Assembly (NCBI RefSeq): GCF_028858725.1
Contig: NC_084760.1
Coordinates: forward strand, 90,517,867-90,581,866
Direction: 5' to 3'
From: Colius striatus
Taxonomy: Eukaryota > Chordata > Aves > Coliiformes > Coliidae
DNA length: 64,000 bases
Made by a program: the position numbers and the translations under genes. Under the pieces are notes generated by a model. It made no database searches. It saw only the letters and a program-made list of their open reading frames with translations, and was not told where the DNA came from. This document shows positions 36,432 through 48,850 of the stretch, one piece after another (the first letter of the stretch is position 1; the number at the start of each line of letters is the position of its first letter).

Positions 36432-37165
36432 TAGAATCATCATGGTTGGAAAAGGCCTTTAAGAACATCGAGTCCAACCACTAACCTTACACTGCTAGGC
36501 CAATTGCTAAACTAAACTAAACCATATCCCTCAGCACGTCATCTTTCTGGGCAGCCTGTTCCAATGCTTAATAACCCTCTTAGTGAAATAGTTCTTCAAA
36601 TGTCCAACCTAAACCTCCCTTGGTGCAACTTGAGCCCATTTCCTCTTATCCTGTCACTCATTATTGGAGAGAAGAGACTGACTCCTCTCAGAGGTCATAT
36701 CTCCTCTCAGCCTCCTCCAGGCTAAACAGCCCACCTCCCACAGCTGCTCCTCAGAAGACTTGTTCTTCAGACCTTTCACTAGCTTCATTGCTTGACTCTG
36801 GACACTCTCCAGCACCTCAGTGTCCTTCTTGTAGTGAGGAGCCCTGAAATGGACACAATATTCAAGATGTAGCCTCACCAGTTCCCCGTACAGGAGGAAG
36901 ATCACTTCCTTGGTCCTGCTGGTCACACTGTTCCTGATACAAGCCAGGATGCCATTGGCCTTCTTGTGTACCTGGGTACACTGCTGGCTCTTACTTGGAT
37001 GGCTGTTGATTAACACCCCCAGGTCCTTCTCTGCCAGACAGCTTTCCAGCCACTCTGCCCCAGGCCTGTGGCATTGCATGGGGTTGTTGTGGCCCAAGTG
37101 CAGTACTGGACACTTGTCCTTGTTGAACCTCGTATAACTGGCCTTGGTCCATTCAAAGGCTGACT
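36432..37165 (-). mobile_element. CR1 LINE, 3' part with ORF2 C-terminal remnant
   Basis: The left end (CATAGAATCATCATGGTTGG) is the reverse complement of a CR1 3' terminus. Further right, the minus strand keeps an open frame of 147 codons at 36654-37097, coding the C-terminal part of CR1 ORF2, with recognisable [41 protein letters not shown] and RRLRGDM motifs. The frame ends at SLLSNNE instead of continuing to the usual C-terminus. The element is 5'-truncated as most CR1 copies are. It is antisense to TGFB2 and inactive. Confidence 0.93.
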
Positions 37166-39424
37166 TGACTAAAAAGCAACCAATACCACCAAGAGCAAGT
37201 ACATCGCATGTGCTGTGTTTGCTCCTTCAGAGTCTTCTTTGGTAAGAGTTTGTCTTTCTGACTGGAAGTTCGGAAGCCTCTAAGGCTTCTGCTTAGAGGC
37301 TCTGTTAGCCTCAAATAAATAGCAAAATACTCATCTTACTTGTGGTGTTGTGAAGCAGATATGTCGTTTTTGGGTACTGACAGCTTAGCAGGTAGGCACG
37401 AGCACTCTTAGTTCAAGGACATTGGCAACTGTACTGTGTTTATAGTTTTTCCATCACTCTTGACAAGGAACTTTACACTTCTGTTGATGTCAACAAAGAA
37501 AAAAACATCCTATGTGAAAGCAGTCTTGTTCTTCTGTGCTGGAAAAAATGGGAAAAAAAAAAAAAGAAAAAGAGAAAAGTTCACTCTGGATATTCTTTTT
37601 TAGATTTTTTCTTAGGTCTCTTTTTTTCCTTCCTTCATCTTATTGAGAGGTGTAAGTAAAACATCCATGGGTAGAAGCAGTCCAGCTGAGGAGGCTATAA
37701 CTGCCCATGTTTAGTGAGTCAGGGCTCTCCACAGCTCCTGTAACAGAGATCCTTTTCTTTGCTCCCATTCTGGTCCTGCTAGTGCATCAGCCAACTTTCA
37801 CCCTGTATTGCAGCTGCTGACAGAGAGGTTTTCTGATGTTTGTAGCCAAGGGCCAACCACAATTTGTCCGTGTATTTACAGGGATCATTTCACTCCAGTA
37901 GAAGCGTGGCCAAGTATTTCTTGATAGAAACATGCTGCATCCATCTAACAACACTATCCAATTGAGGCAAAGTGAAGAATGCCGTAATACTTGTATTACA
38001 GTAGTTGCTCAAGCCCCAGTGAGAGATCAAGACCCTGTTGCATGAGGCGCTGTTGATCTCGCAGTGGTTTTCCCAACCCTACAGACCTTCCCATCTAAAC
38101 TGACAAGTTGGATAATGATGCTCCGTGGTATAATTAGTCACACTGCAAAAGACACATGTGCTCAAAATCAAAGACTTGCACATGGTCTTAAATATTTCTT
38201 CATGTGATAGTGTTCGTGGTCTCTTGTGGCTGCACCAATCCAGCATGCTTATCTAGGAAGTGATCGTAGATGAGAAATGGAGAAACTTCATGTGTCATTC
38301 AGTGCTACTGGTGGGGTTTTTTTGTTTTATTTTGGGTTGTTTTTGCAGGGCCAGACATTAATCTTGGCCTTACAGCCCCAATAACTATTATTTCTCATCA
38401 GCAGCATGGTGAGTCTGGAAAGAGAAATTAGAGTCAAGAGGATATTTTCCCAGAAGATTACAACAGTTATAATGGAGGTCAAACTTTTGGCTTCAGCTAT
38501 TGGACTGTTTCGCTTTAAACTTGAAATGCGTGTCAGTGAAAGCAGCAAGTTCAAAGTTTAGTGTGAAATAATGCCAAAGACCAAGTTAAAAAAAAAGCAT
38601 ATCATAGTAATTTTACTAAAACTTCGCCATCACTCTTCACACTCAATATAACTTTTCAAGCAATACAACTTGCGATCCCAAGATAATGAATCACCAGTGG
38701 AGGAAAGCGTTGTACAACATAGTATCCCAGTTTGGGGAATTCAAGACCAGAGTATCAGCTGTAATTATTTACTGTGTTGTTTTCAGCATGAACTTGGTAT
38801 CAATACCACAGAGAATTTACTCATTATACTTACATTCTTATACATTTCAGATATCCTGATATAAATTCTTTTAACACAAGGCTTGTCTCTCTAACTTAAG
38901 GAGTTGTTAGGGTTTATTAGCAAGTCACAAGCAGACTTTCAAGGGTATTACTCAGGAAACAGAACACTTCGAAGAAACTTTGTTAAATTTTTAAGTTAAT
39001 CTGCTTGTAATTAATAGCATGTAGAAATCGTTCCCACAAGAGGGGTTTTAGAAGCCCATCACTCATGCTGGCTGCAGCGGGAGCTTTCTGTGCATAGCAG
39101 CTTCAGCTCCATGCTCCCCATTTTTACTACCTTGCTGTATACTTGGCAGGCTCGAGGGCAGGTTTGTTGATGTTAGTATAGTTCATGTATTGATCTGTAC
39201 CCTCTAGAACCTGATCTAGTAACATATGTTCTGGGATTACTTTGTATAAATATCTGATGCATACAGGTACCAACAGATGTATTCATAACATGAGCTCTTT
39301 GTCAACAGCCAGGTATCACAGGAGAGACGTGGAGCTGGAGAGACTTCAGGAGTTTGCTCCATTGTTCTTGAATTGGAAGAGAGGATAGACTGTAGCCATG
39401 ATATTGCACAGAGATATTTGTGTA
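37166..39424. other. Intron 1, between CR1 fragments: no gene seen
   Basis: AT-rich intron with no supported coding exon or clear repeat apart from a short A-rich run near 37552-37575. Confidence 0.55.
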
Positions 39425-40215
39425 ACCTTTTCCTAAAGGCTTCCAGTCACCATCACAGCCTCCCTGTGCAATCTATTCTAGTGCATCATTGTTATCCTTG
39501 ATGTCTACAGTTTTTTGTGGAGTCTAACACAAACCTTCCTTGTTGCAGCTCAAAACTACTCATGATTTACCCATCATGGCAATGGAAAATGGATCATTCC
39601 CCTGCTTTTTATGGCAAGTGTTTACATATGTCAAAGGTGTTTTTATGTAACGCCTTCAGTAGGTTGTTTTGGCTGAGCAACCCAAATTTGCTCATTAGTG
39701 CATGTTTTAGTGCCTTATAGTAATCTCATTCCTCTGCAGCACCTACTTGGGTAGATGCTGCTATTTTAACTAGGAACCACCGATAACAGTTTTCTCTGGG
39801 TAGTTTTCCAGTCTTGCAGCCTACCTACTGTATTTTTTTTTTTCTCTAGACCACATCTCCCTTGTTTGCTAATGGGTGTGTCAGTGTCCAAACTTACTGA
39901 AGTCAAGATAAATGTCACCTGTGGTTTCTTCTCTATTTGCAAAGTTTGTTATCCAGTCCTAAAGGCACTTCAAGTTGTTTGGACACTAATTGCTTCTGAC
40001 AAGTCCATGTGAGCTGTTACTCAACTCCTTGTTTTCTTCCAGGTGCTAACGAATAATTTGTTTGAATATTTTTCCACTCTTGTTTTGTCTTTAGTTCCTC
40101 ACTGCTTCTTATTCCTCTCACTCCTACCTTTTTTGGCTTTTTTTTAATAAATAGCATAGGTTGCTCTGTTCCAACCTTCTGGTACTACATACTTGAGAGT
40201 ATATTTGAAACTATC
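39425..40215 (-). mobile_element. Old CR1-clade LINE fragment (RT to ORF2 C-terminus)
   Basis: Read on the minus strand it follows the order of a reptile-type CR1 ORF2. From right to left there is a GKVMEQ-like region near 40060, the QHGF region near 40000, the YLDFSKAF region (its reverse complement is CTTACTGAAGTCAAGATA near 39893-39910), and the C-terminal region whose reverse complement is AACCTTCCTTGTTGCAGCTC near 39531-39550. Frames are broken throughout. It overlaps in element coordinates with the fragment at 32270-33060, so the two are separate insertions. Antisense to TGFB2. Confidence 0.7.
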
Positions 40216-42357
40216 TTTTCTTACATGTAAGTGTAATTGCTAATAAAAGCAATAAGGAACAGTAAAGTAGATAAGAAGTAATGCATTAATTTGTGCAGAT
40301 CTTTCAAAAGTTTAGATAAGGGTAGAAAAATGTGCAGATGCCCACAGTGTTTTGTATCAAAGGCTGTGCATCAGACCTGCATTGCTTATATAAGAAAGGT
40401 GGAAGAATGGAGGATGAGACTGAATGCACATGTGTCTGCATCTAATCATAGTCTGTGTCTGGGGTTTTCTATATTGTGCTGTGTCCCTTGTTCACCAGCT
40501 GGTCAATTAATTAATTTGTGGCTTACTATGTACTTTAAGAAGTGAGACAGACCTTGAGCATCCCTTCTGTTGAAATATATTGCAAATAGGGAACTGAGTT
40601 ACTGTGTGTGAAAGTCACTTGTCAAATTTTAACAGTACCACAGTCATACATTTTTTTTGTTTAAAAATCAATCTGAGGGATGATTAGTAGCATTCTGCAG
40701 TATCTTTTACCTAGGAGGCCTCCACAGCTGCCTGTAGGAGTCCAATCAAATGGGAAGGCTAGAGCTCAGCACTGACCCTCCCCATTTTGCATTATTATAG
40801 TTGTTCTTTTTTTCAGATGGAGTTAGATACTCTTTCAAAAAATAGAAGGTATGAAAAGAATGGAGAAATAAATTGTAAGCATTTTGTCTCAGGACTCTAC
40901 TAAGTAACTTTTTCATATTGTTTTCAAGAAATCAAAACAAAGCCGTATCGTCTTTCTGACTGAGTGTACAACATTGGCTACGTTTGCTATTCCAGAGCAT
41001 ATAATTGATAGTTTTGCAAAACATAATATTCTGGGTTCTTTGGGACTTTGTTTCTTCAGATAGGGACTACTTGAGTTTCATGCCAGCACACTACCTGGCC
41101 CAGGTCTCTAGAAGAGTGGTGCTTTGTCTCCTCTGATTATTAGTGATTTCTGAGCATCATTTTTCCAGTGGTCTGTATTTGATCCCATGGATTATGTTAA
41201 TTTGCACATGAGCTCATCTCTTTTACCTTTCTAGTGTCTTCCTTCAAGTCTCAGTGGCTCCCTCGTTATATCCAGATGTCCTTGCCTTCACCCCTGGCAT
41301 AGTTGGCAAGGGAGAAGGAGGCATTATGTGTTTGCGGTGCTTTAGGCCAGCAGTTCCACAGTTTAATCAGAGATGTGGTTTATCATAAATAGGTGCTATT
41401 CACTTAAATGTTAGATTGGCACTTTGATGGTGTATTTTTGAAATAAACTATGTGTTCAGGAACTGGACCCTTAGCTGTCAAAACTTCAAGCAGTAGTGTC
41501 CACTGCAGGGGAAACTGCCTTGATGTATTCAGCTAAGCTGAAAGGAGAATCTGCTTCTGATATGCTTGCATCATATTTAATTGCTTCTTAAAAAAAATTA
41601 TCTGCAAAGTTTTGATTTTTGTAAGAGGCCAATATAAAGAGTAAGTGGGCTGTATTTGATCTCCTCAAAAATTGTTGGTGTTTCTATGTGAGAAACCACT
41701 GATTACTCCTTTCTTCTCGACAGTATTGTAAAGAGCTCAGTTATATATGTGGTGAGGTAGCAGATGAGGTTACAAAGGATGTGCTTGGGAAGTGGTCTGT
41801 TTCCCCATTGTTAGTGGTGTGACCTTTTTCATTTAGTCTACTTTTAAAAGCTGAGTCTTAAAAGTTTTCAAAAGTTCCCATTTGTGCTACTTCTACAGGC
41901 CACCTGGATTATTGGTTTAAAATAGACCCTTAACTGACAGCTACAGCTACATGAAATATAGAACTACATCAAACCAAATAGAAAACTATGCTGAATATCC
42001 CAGTCTAAAAAGATGCTAATTAATATATTGTGGGAGGGAAGGTGTCTTTTTCAGTTTTTTACTCGTTCTGGTCCACTCACTTGTCTTCTCAGTTTTTATC
42101 TTCCTGAGGCCAGAAGTGCCTAAAAAAGTAATGCAACAGTTCTATGATTTCTGTTAGTGAGCAAGGTGTTCTCCAAGGTAATGATATTACTGCCCTATAA
42201 ATTGCTGTCACTTTATGATGATTACATGCTTCAGATGAGTTTTGACCCATTCCATTGCTTCTCATAGAGTTGTTTAGTCTTTTATGTCTTTCATCAGGGT
42301 CTGGAGCCACGAGATCTCCTTGGTTAGCTCTGACTTCTTTCCATTTTGACACTATTC

Positions 42358-42380
42358 GTGTGTGTGTGTGTGTGTGTGTG
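42358..42380. repeat. (GT)n microsatellite
   Basis: Perfect GT dinucleotide run of about 11.5 units, long enough to be length-variable between individuals. Confidence 0.9.
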
Positions 42381-44670
42381 ATCCCAGTTAATTTATATAA
42401 TAAAAGTCTTATTTTCACTTTTCAGTCTGGGAGCACATTATTCTTGCTGTGGTGTTGCAGTGAGAACTCATTTATTTACCATGCGTTTGAAACAGTTTAT
42501 TCAGTCATTTTAATATTTGTGATCACCTTTTATTAAGGTTTTGCTCCTTCTAGGTTCCAGTAATTGATTTGTGTAAGTAAAATAACCTATTGTGTAAATT
42601 TGAAAACGGCAAATATTTGTTCTCTGTTACTTTGTGTGACTGTAGGGTGGTTAGCTGGTGTCTCATGCTCATTTGAATGTCTGATCCTGTAGTGTTATAG
42701 TATTTGTGTGTCAAATATACAGAGACAGAAAAAAAGCATCACCTCATTACATTAATTTGTGTGTTTGTTTTGAAGACACTTTCGTTGTGAATTTTGAAGT
42801 TCTACCTCTGAACTGTGGAGCTCTTCCTTTTGACAGTAGGTCAGGCATGGATTGAGTAGAGCTAGAACAGTCCTGAAGCATGCTGTGTTTTGTATAAATT
42901 TGTATGATATTTTCTGTCATGTGTTCTTTTTTACCAGTGTTTAGGACTCTGCCTCCAGGATATGCAGTTAGTACTTCAAACAAAACACCCAGCTCAACAA
43001 CAAACTCTCTGGATAGTTGCCTGCTTCACAGCCTACTTTCCAGTGTGATGTTCTCTCTCAATATGGTTCTTAAGAAGCTTAGATATCCTGTGTAATTTGT
43101 GCCAGTGTCATATGACCAAACCAGTAATGACTATTTCTATAGCCCTGCTTCAGTAGGCACAGATCAACTGAATACCTGCAGATCCCCACTGGTAGGAAGT
43201 ATGACTAATAATGCATGTAGAGCAGAAAATTTGAAACTTGCTGTGAAGAGACACCATAGTTTTCATGCTCCTTTGAGCTGATGTGTTTTCAAGTATTTCT
43301 GTAGGTTATTCTGAGAAGCCATTGATGCATTCCTAGTCTGTTTTGATCTTTAAGAAATGCAGACATTGACTCTGTAATTGCTATCCATATTCATTATCAC
43401 GGTCATGGTATTGTATGATGCAATTTGTGGAGCTCTTTCACCGAATGTGATCTCTATCTGGAGTCTGCATTAGTTTTGTATCCTTCTGAATCATAAATGG
43501 TCAGAACATCTTTTTCTAATATTTAGTTGGATGTCTCGTTAGTCTGAAATATATATTGTTTTGTATTTTTTTTGTTTCTTTGTGTGCATATACGTGTGTG
43601 TTTATATGCATGTCTCTTTCTCTGGCGAATTTTGTATCAAACATTTATGCGTGCCCAAAAAAGCAGAAAGAAAGAAAGTTGCTTGCAAATATGAAGCCTT
43701 TATAATTTTCTTCAGTTATTTCAAAAATTTTAAAATAAAATAGGTAAAACTACAGATAGAGCTAAAGGGTTGAAATTAATTGAGCAAAAACCACCCTTAA
43801 AAACAGCAGGCAAAGTTACCTGTTAAGCATAGGTACAGTTCCATTGTCTAGGCAATACTGTGAGTCTGCTTGTGATGTGTGTCCATACCCTTGTTGCTGA
43901 GGTACCTCTGGGGCAGAGTTGTCCTGCACCACAGTTTTGTTATCATGGTGTCTCCTTTAGTGTGATGTGATAACACCAATAAAAAGGCGTTAGAAATTCA
44001 GTCTTGGTGATACATATCTAAAAGCCAGTCCTCTGCAGATGAATCTGGAGCAGGTGACCATACTTGGAGTGATTGATATTTGTAGCATCTGGGAGAAAGG
44101 TATTTATCTTGCACTTTGGAAAATCCAACTGGATCCATCTAGCTGTTTTATTTGGACATGGGAAAAGTAGTCTAGCCTTGTAAACCTGAGCACTCAGCTA
44201 TGAATAGCACAGACATGAACCAAATGCCCACTATGATGTGAACTTGTGCCATTTCCTCATGCATTAACCTGTCACAAGGAGGGGCCACACTATAAAATAA
44301 GAGATGAGTGTCTGTAATACCCTGTGTTACCTTGTGTATCTTGAAAAGAGAGTATGTACCTGCAATAACAGCTATCGCAGTGAACTATACCCTTCTGTTT
44401 GTTCTTATTCCTCAACTCTCCTCTTCCATTCCAGACACCAGAAGATTAAAATATAGAAAATGTATATATTGTAATAAAAAAACTTAATCTTTTTTGAATC
44501 TATATATGATTTTACTTCAGACAAGGCAACTTTCCAGATTTACATTAACCAATGTTGGAAACAGGATGGTTTTTAAACTCAGAAAGCTGTCTAGGACATC
44601 TTAGTATGTTAGCCTGAAGTCTTTGAGAAAAAACAATCTTCTGTTTCTTCTTCTTTTTTCTGTTTTTTTT

Positions 44671-44686
44671 GTTTGTTTGTTTGTTT
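44671..44686. repeat. (GTTT)n tetranucleotide repeat
   Basis: Four perfect GTTT units inside a longer T-rich stretch (44641-44710). Confidence 0.75.
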
Positions 44687-44815
44687 ACTTTTTCATTTTC
44701 TTTTTTAAAAAATATCAGAAATAGCAAAGTTTTGCAATAGCAATAAAAACATTAGAACTTGAAAAGCTCAAACTCTTTACTATAGTTTTTTTTAAGGAAT
44801 ACATTATTTATTTAT

Positions 44816-44872
44816 TACAGAATCACAGAATGGTAGGGCTTGGAAAGGACCTTTAGAGATCATTCATTTTAA
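44816..44872 (-). mobile_element. Short CR1 3'-end fragment
   Basis: ACAGAATCACAGAATGGTAG, then GGAAAGGACCTTTAGAGATC matches the reverse complement of the avian CR1 3' terminus. Only the last 50-60 bases of the element remain, an extremely 5'-truncated copy. Antisense to TGFB2. Confidence 0.8.
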
Positions 44873-45543
44873 ATCATAGCTCTCTTCTGGAGTGAGCTGA
44901 GGAGGTGCTCACTTACTTGCATTGGCATTATTTACTCATGCTTAATGTACTTGGACCAGTAGAGGTTGGAGACCACAGTTTAGATCAGACCGGAAAAGGA
45001 TAGTTTTGAGTAAAATGTAAACTGTTGGAATAAATAATTTCTTCTCATTAGTATTTAGAACATATCTATCATTAGGTTAAAAACGTGTTCAAATGGAACA
45101 ACAGGGTCTGAGAAGCAATGACCTTCCCACGTCTTGCCTGTAGTCAAGGGTTCTTGCATAAGCATGTGTGCTGTGTCTTTTCGGATTCAAATTTTACTTG
45201 TTTCTACTTTGTATTTCAAAGGTAAAACACTCATTTTGGTCCAAAGCAATGCAGTTCCAGATAAGATATCAAGGAGGAGAGGCAAAAGTGGAGCCGTTAG
45301 TTTCTCTTGTGTTTCATTCTGGTCTAAGACTAAGTTGAGATCTCTCTATTGCCTTGGCTGTCTCTCCTTCCCAACAGGAGAAGATGGGAATCTTTTTCGC
45401 TCTTCCCTGCCAGTGGCTGTGGCAGAGCATGGCAAGATACTGTCCTCTCTTTACCTGCCAGTAGAATCTCCTGTGAGAGGTTACCTATGAGCAGTTTGAG
45501 TGGCCAGACTTAATAGTAAAAGGATCCTTCCGCTGGTGGTTTA

Positions 45544-45665
45544 ATGTATTTTTGTTTGTATTTTTGAAGGATATTTTTAGTATTTTTTAATATATTTTAC
45601 TATAGTTAGTGTATTTTAGTATTTTTTTTATTTGTATGTATTTTTTAGCCTTTTTTTTAGTATTG
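45544..45665. repeat. T-rich degenerate tandem repeat
   Basis: Variants of GTATTTTT and TTTTAGTATTTTT recur about eight times in 120 bases. It looks like slippage-derived minisatellite sequence. Confidence 0.5.
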
Positions 45666-46321
45666 TGATTAGCCTAGCTGTAGCTGTTCTACAGACATGT
45701 CATTATGGAGTAGTCTTCTTTAGTAGAAAAGGCACACCTCACAAGTGAGGAGGAAGGTGGGCTTTCATGCTTCTGAGGATTCGGTTAGCAGGGCATAATT
45801 TTCTGCCTCAAAGTGTGTGAGCATCAAATAGCCTATATGTGGATTAATAAAGTTATATTTGAGGTAACCTTTCCATCACTGTTTAAGGTGACTTCTGTTG
45901 TTAACATGGCCTTGCAGAGGACACCTCTACTTTCCATGTATCATGTAAGTGTCTTAGTTGGATGTTCTTTGCACCTTTCACAGACACTACTACTTCAACA
46001 GTGTTACAGCTTCAGCCAAGGTAAACCCTTTAGATGGACGGTTCTGTAATTTGCAGTAAGAAGAAAATCCATTTGTACAATGGATTACAATGCCACTGAG
46101 AATGTTCAGAGACCACTGATTGCTCTGAGAGGAGGAGAAAGAAGAGTTTATTTCTTACCTGTTTTTTGAACTCTACACTCTCTAGTATGATTTTTTTCCC
46201 CATCCTAATCTGTAAATTCCTCTTGAGCAAGTCATTGGATTTCACTTGGAGTCTTTACCATGTAGCTCGCTATACCATTCAGAATAAATATACGTTGGTA
46301 CGTAGGCATGGCCAGCTGTTG

Positions 46322-46382
46322 TCAGAATCACAGAGTTGTTTAGCTGGAAAACACTTTTAAGATCAAGTCCAACCTTTTTAAG
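46322..46382 (-). mobile_element. Short diverged CR1 3'-end fragment
   Basis: CAGAATCACAGAGTTGTTTA and AAGATCAAGTCCAACC match the reverse-complement CR1 terminus with substitutions. Antisense to TGFB2. Confidence 0.68.
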
Positions 46383-48795
46383 CTGAGAATACTGCCTCTT
46401 CCTAACTCACTGTGCTGAACACAAATCATCTTACCCATGAAGTTAGTAGGAGCAAATATTACATTCAGAAGAACTCTTCCAGCCTTAGGGGGTCTTGCAG
46501 TTCTCAACAGAGCACTTGGAAGTTCGTATTTGTCAAGACTGAGCATGTATGGACACAGCCTTAGGTCAGTGGGTGAGAAATGCTTGGAGGTTTTCTTCCC
46601 AAGCCATGCTGTGTTGCGCCATTTGATAATGCTTGATTATAAAGAGAAATTGAACTTACTTTTTTGCTTTATGATTCTTCTTATTCTTAAATATCAGCAC
46701 TATCTTTTGTGTGTAAGGAAAAGGCCAGGTAAACGCATTGTCTTCTGCCTTTGTGGCTTTGAGCAGATGCCCTCAATTTGGATTCCCTGATTCGTTCAAT
46801 GGTAGGGTTAATTATGTATAAACAGGGCAGTGGTCAAAACATGTGCCAAACCCTCCATTCAGGAAAGGCCTTCAGCTGGCTCTCCGTGCTCTTCTGTAAA
46901 CTTTGTTATAAAATGTCAGAGGTTTGCATGTGTTGGTCCTGCTGTTGTGCAGATGATAATGTCTCAGGGAAGGCTTCAATAGGAGCATGACAAACCAGCC
47001 TTTATCTTCTTTCTGTTATGTCATTCATTTATGAAGGATGATAACAAAAAATGTATATTCCAGATTGAAAGTTTATTCAAGACACTGTGCTTTTCAGGGA
47101 CTCTAAAGAGGCAAATAACAGTTGCCTCTTCCTTTAGGGAGGCATTTCACGTAGTTATGTTTCTGATTGGTAAACAATGTTTATACAATCCTGGGGTTTA
47201 ATATCTTCATTTTAATTGAATAAAGCCAGTCAAATACTGTTTGGCACTAGGCAACAAAGTATGTATGTTGAGATGCCAAGAAGAGACTCTGCTGAGCTCT
47301 AGATGCTTCACATTCCAGACCCGTTACCTTGTAAGAGTAATATTTACCGGATTACAGTCCAGCTGGAGATGAAGAGCAGACCTGTGAAAGAGAGGAGAGT
47401 TAGGAAAGATCTTAAGCTTGCGGAAGAAAAGCTTGAATGAGTTGGTACAGCATGCTAAATTCTCCCTGGGCAATTGACTTAGATGAAGACACGTAAAGAA
47501 GTCACTTGTGGGTGCTTTATTCAAGCCAAAACCAACGTGCTTGGCAGTGAAAGAAAAACACAAAAAGGAGGGGGAGGAAATTAAAGGTCTACTCTAGCTG
47601 TGTATTAAAAGCCCCAAGCTTTTGTTTGCAAACATGGATTAATTCTTTCAAGGGCACAAGAACAGTTTTAACATTTGTGCTGCTGTGCACACTTTTTTTT
47701 TACCTGGATGGCTTTGTCTAATTGAAGGACTTCTTTAGAGGAGATTGTGCTCCACAGTTCAGTCGGTGCTTGAAATTTTGTTTGCAAACAAGCTAGTCAA
47801 TGAGCAAAGCTGTATGACTGCAATTCATAAACATTAAGCCTGAGAATAAATGAGGAAGTTTTGCAAAATATCCTGATGCTGCATGTTTCAGTCCCATGGG
47901 AATGCTGCTGGAGAACGATTTCAGATTCTTGTCTATGACACTGAAATATCAGGGAGAAGCTGGATCCAGTACAGTTGAAGTTTATTGGATTATGCCTTCA
48001 TGCTATTTTGGCTGCTGATTCCAAATGTGATGTGTAACAATCGTGCAAATTCCTTAATCTCATTTTCCATTCATTTATGTAGTAATTAAAACCATAGTCC
48101 TGGAAACTATTTTGACAGGCAACTTTCATTTTCAGAAACCTATTTCATTACATATATTTTATGACCATGTATTCAAATCCACTCTCCTTCCAGAAGAGAG
48201 TGAAACTTGATGGTGTTACCTTCATTATCAGTCCGTGCATTGGCTTGGTTTGTTACAAGTTGTGCATTGTTCCAGTGTACAGAACACAATAGTGTAATTG
48301 TACATGGGGAGGTATTTTGTTTTATTCTCCTTAGAGGGCACCACAAAATGCTCTAATGAAAGAGTAATCACTAGCTTAAAGAGGAAGGAAAGTTTTAAGG
48401 GACTAATAGAAGAGGGGAAATGGCTGAGTGGTTTAAAGGAATGAAATGATGGGAGAGCTCCAAGTGAGATGAGGCAGCAAAAATAAATGAGCTACCACCA
48501 ACTGTGATGAATGATAGACATGTACTTAAAAAACTGTGTTCCTGGGGCTGTATAAGTATGCAGACAGAGGGAGGAAAAACAGCAATTCAAGGTTCGTTGC
48601 CTTAAGGTGCAGTAGTCTGCAGACATAGGTAACAGGTTTTAAGTACTTCGTGCTCCAGATCTATGACAGTAGGACACTACCTCTTCTAGGTTCACGTTAA
48701 CAGGAAGAGCAAGTTAGAACATGGTTTGTAGTACACTCTTAGTAGAGGCATCCATGATGGAGCAAAGACCACTGCCCTGCTGGGTTCTCTGGGAT

Positions 48796-48850
48796 CGTAG
48801 AATGATAGGGGTTGGAAGGGATGCACTGTTTAATTTGATCTCAGTGCAAG
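48796..48850 (-). mobile_element. Short CR1 3'-end fragment
   Basis: TCGTAGAATGATAGGGGTTG followed by GAAGGGA is the reverse complement of a CR1 3' end; similarity fades after about 50 bases. Antisense to TGFB2. Confidence 0.68.

Noticed and set aside
47281..47338. TACCTT followed by GTAAGAG, considered as the donor of the missing alternative TGFB2 exon
   Set aside because: The exon end would lack the base needed to keep frame with exon 2, and the sequence upstream does not resemble the mammalian segment.
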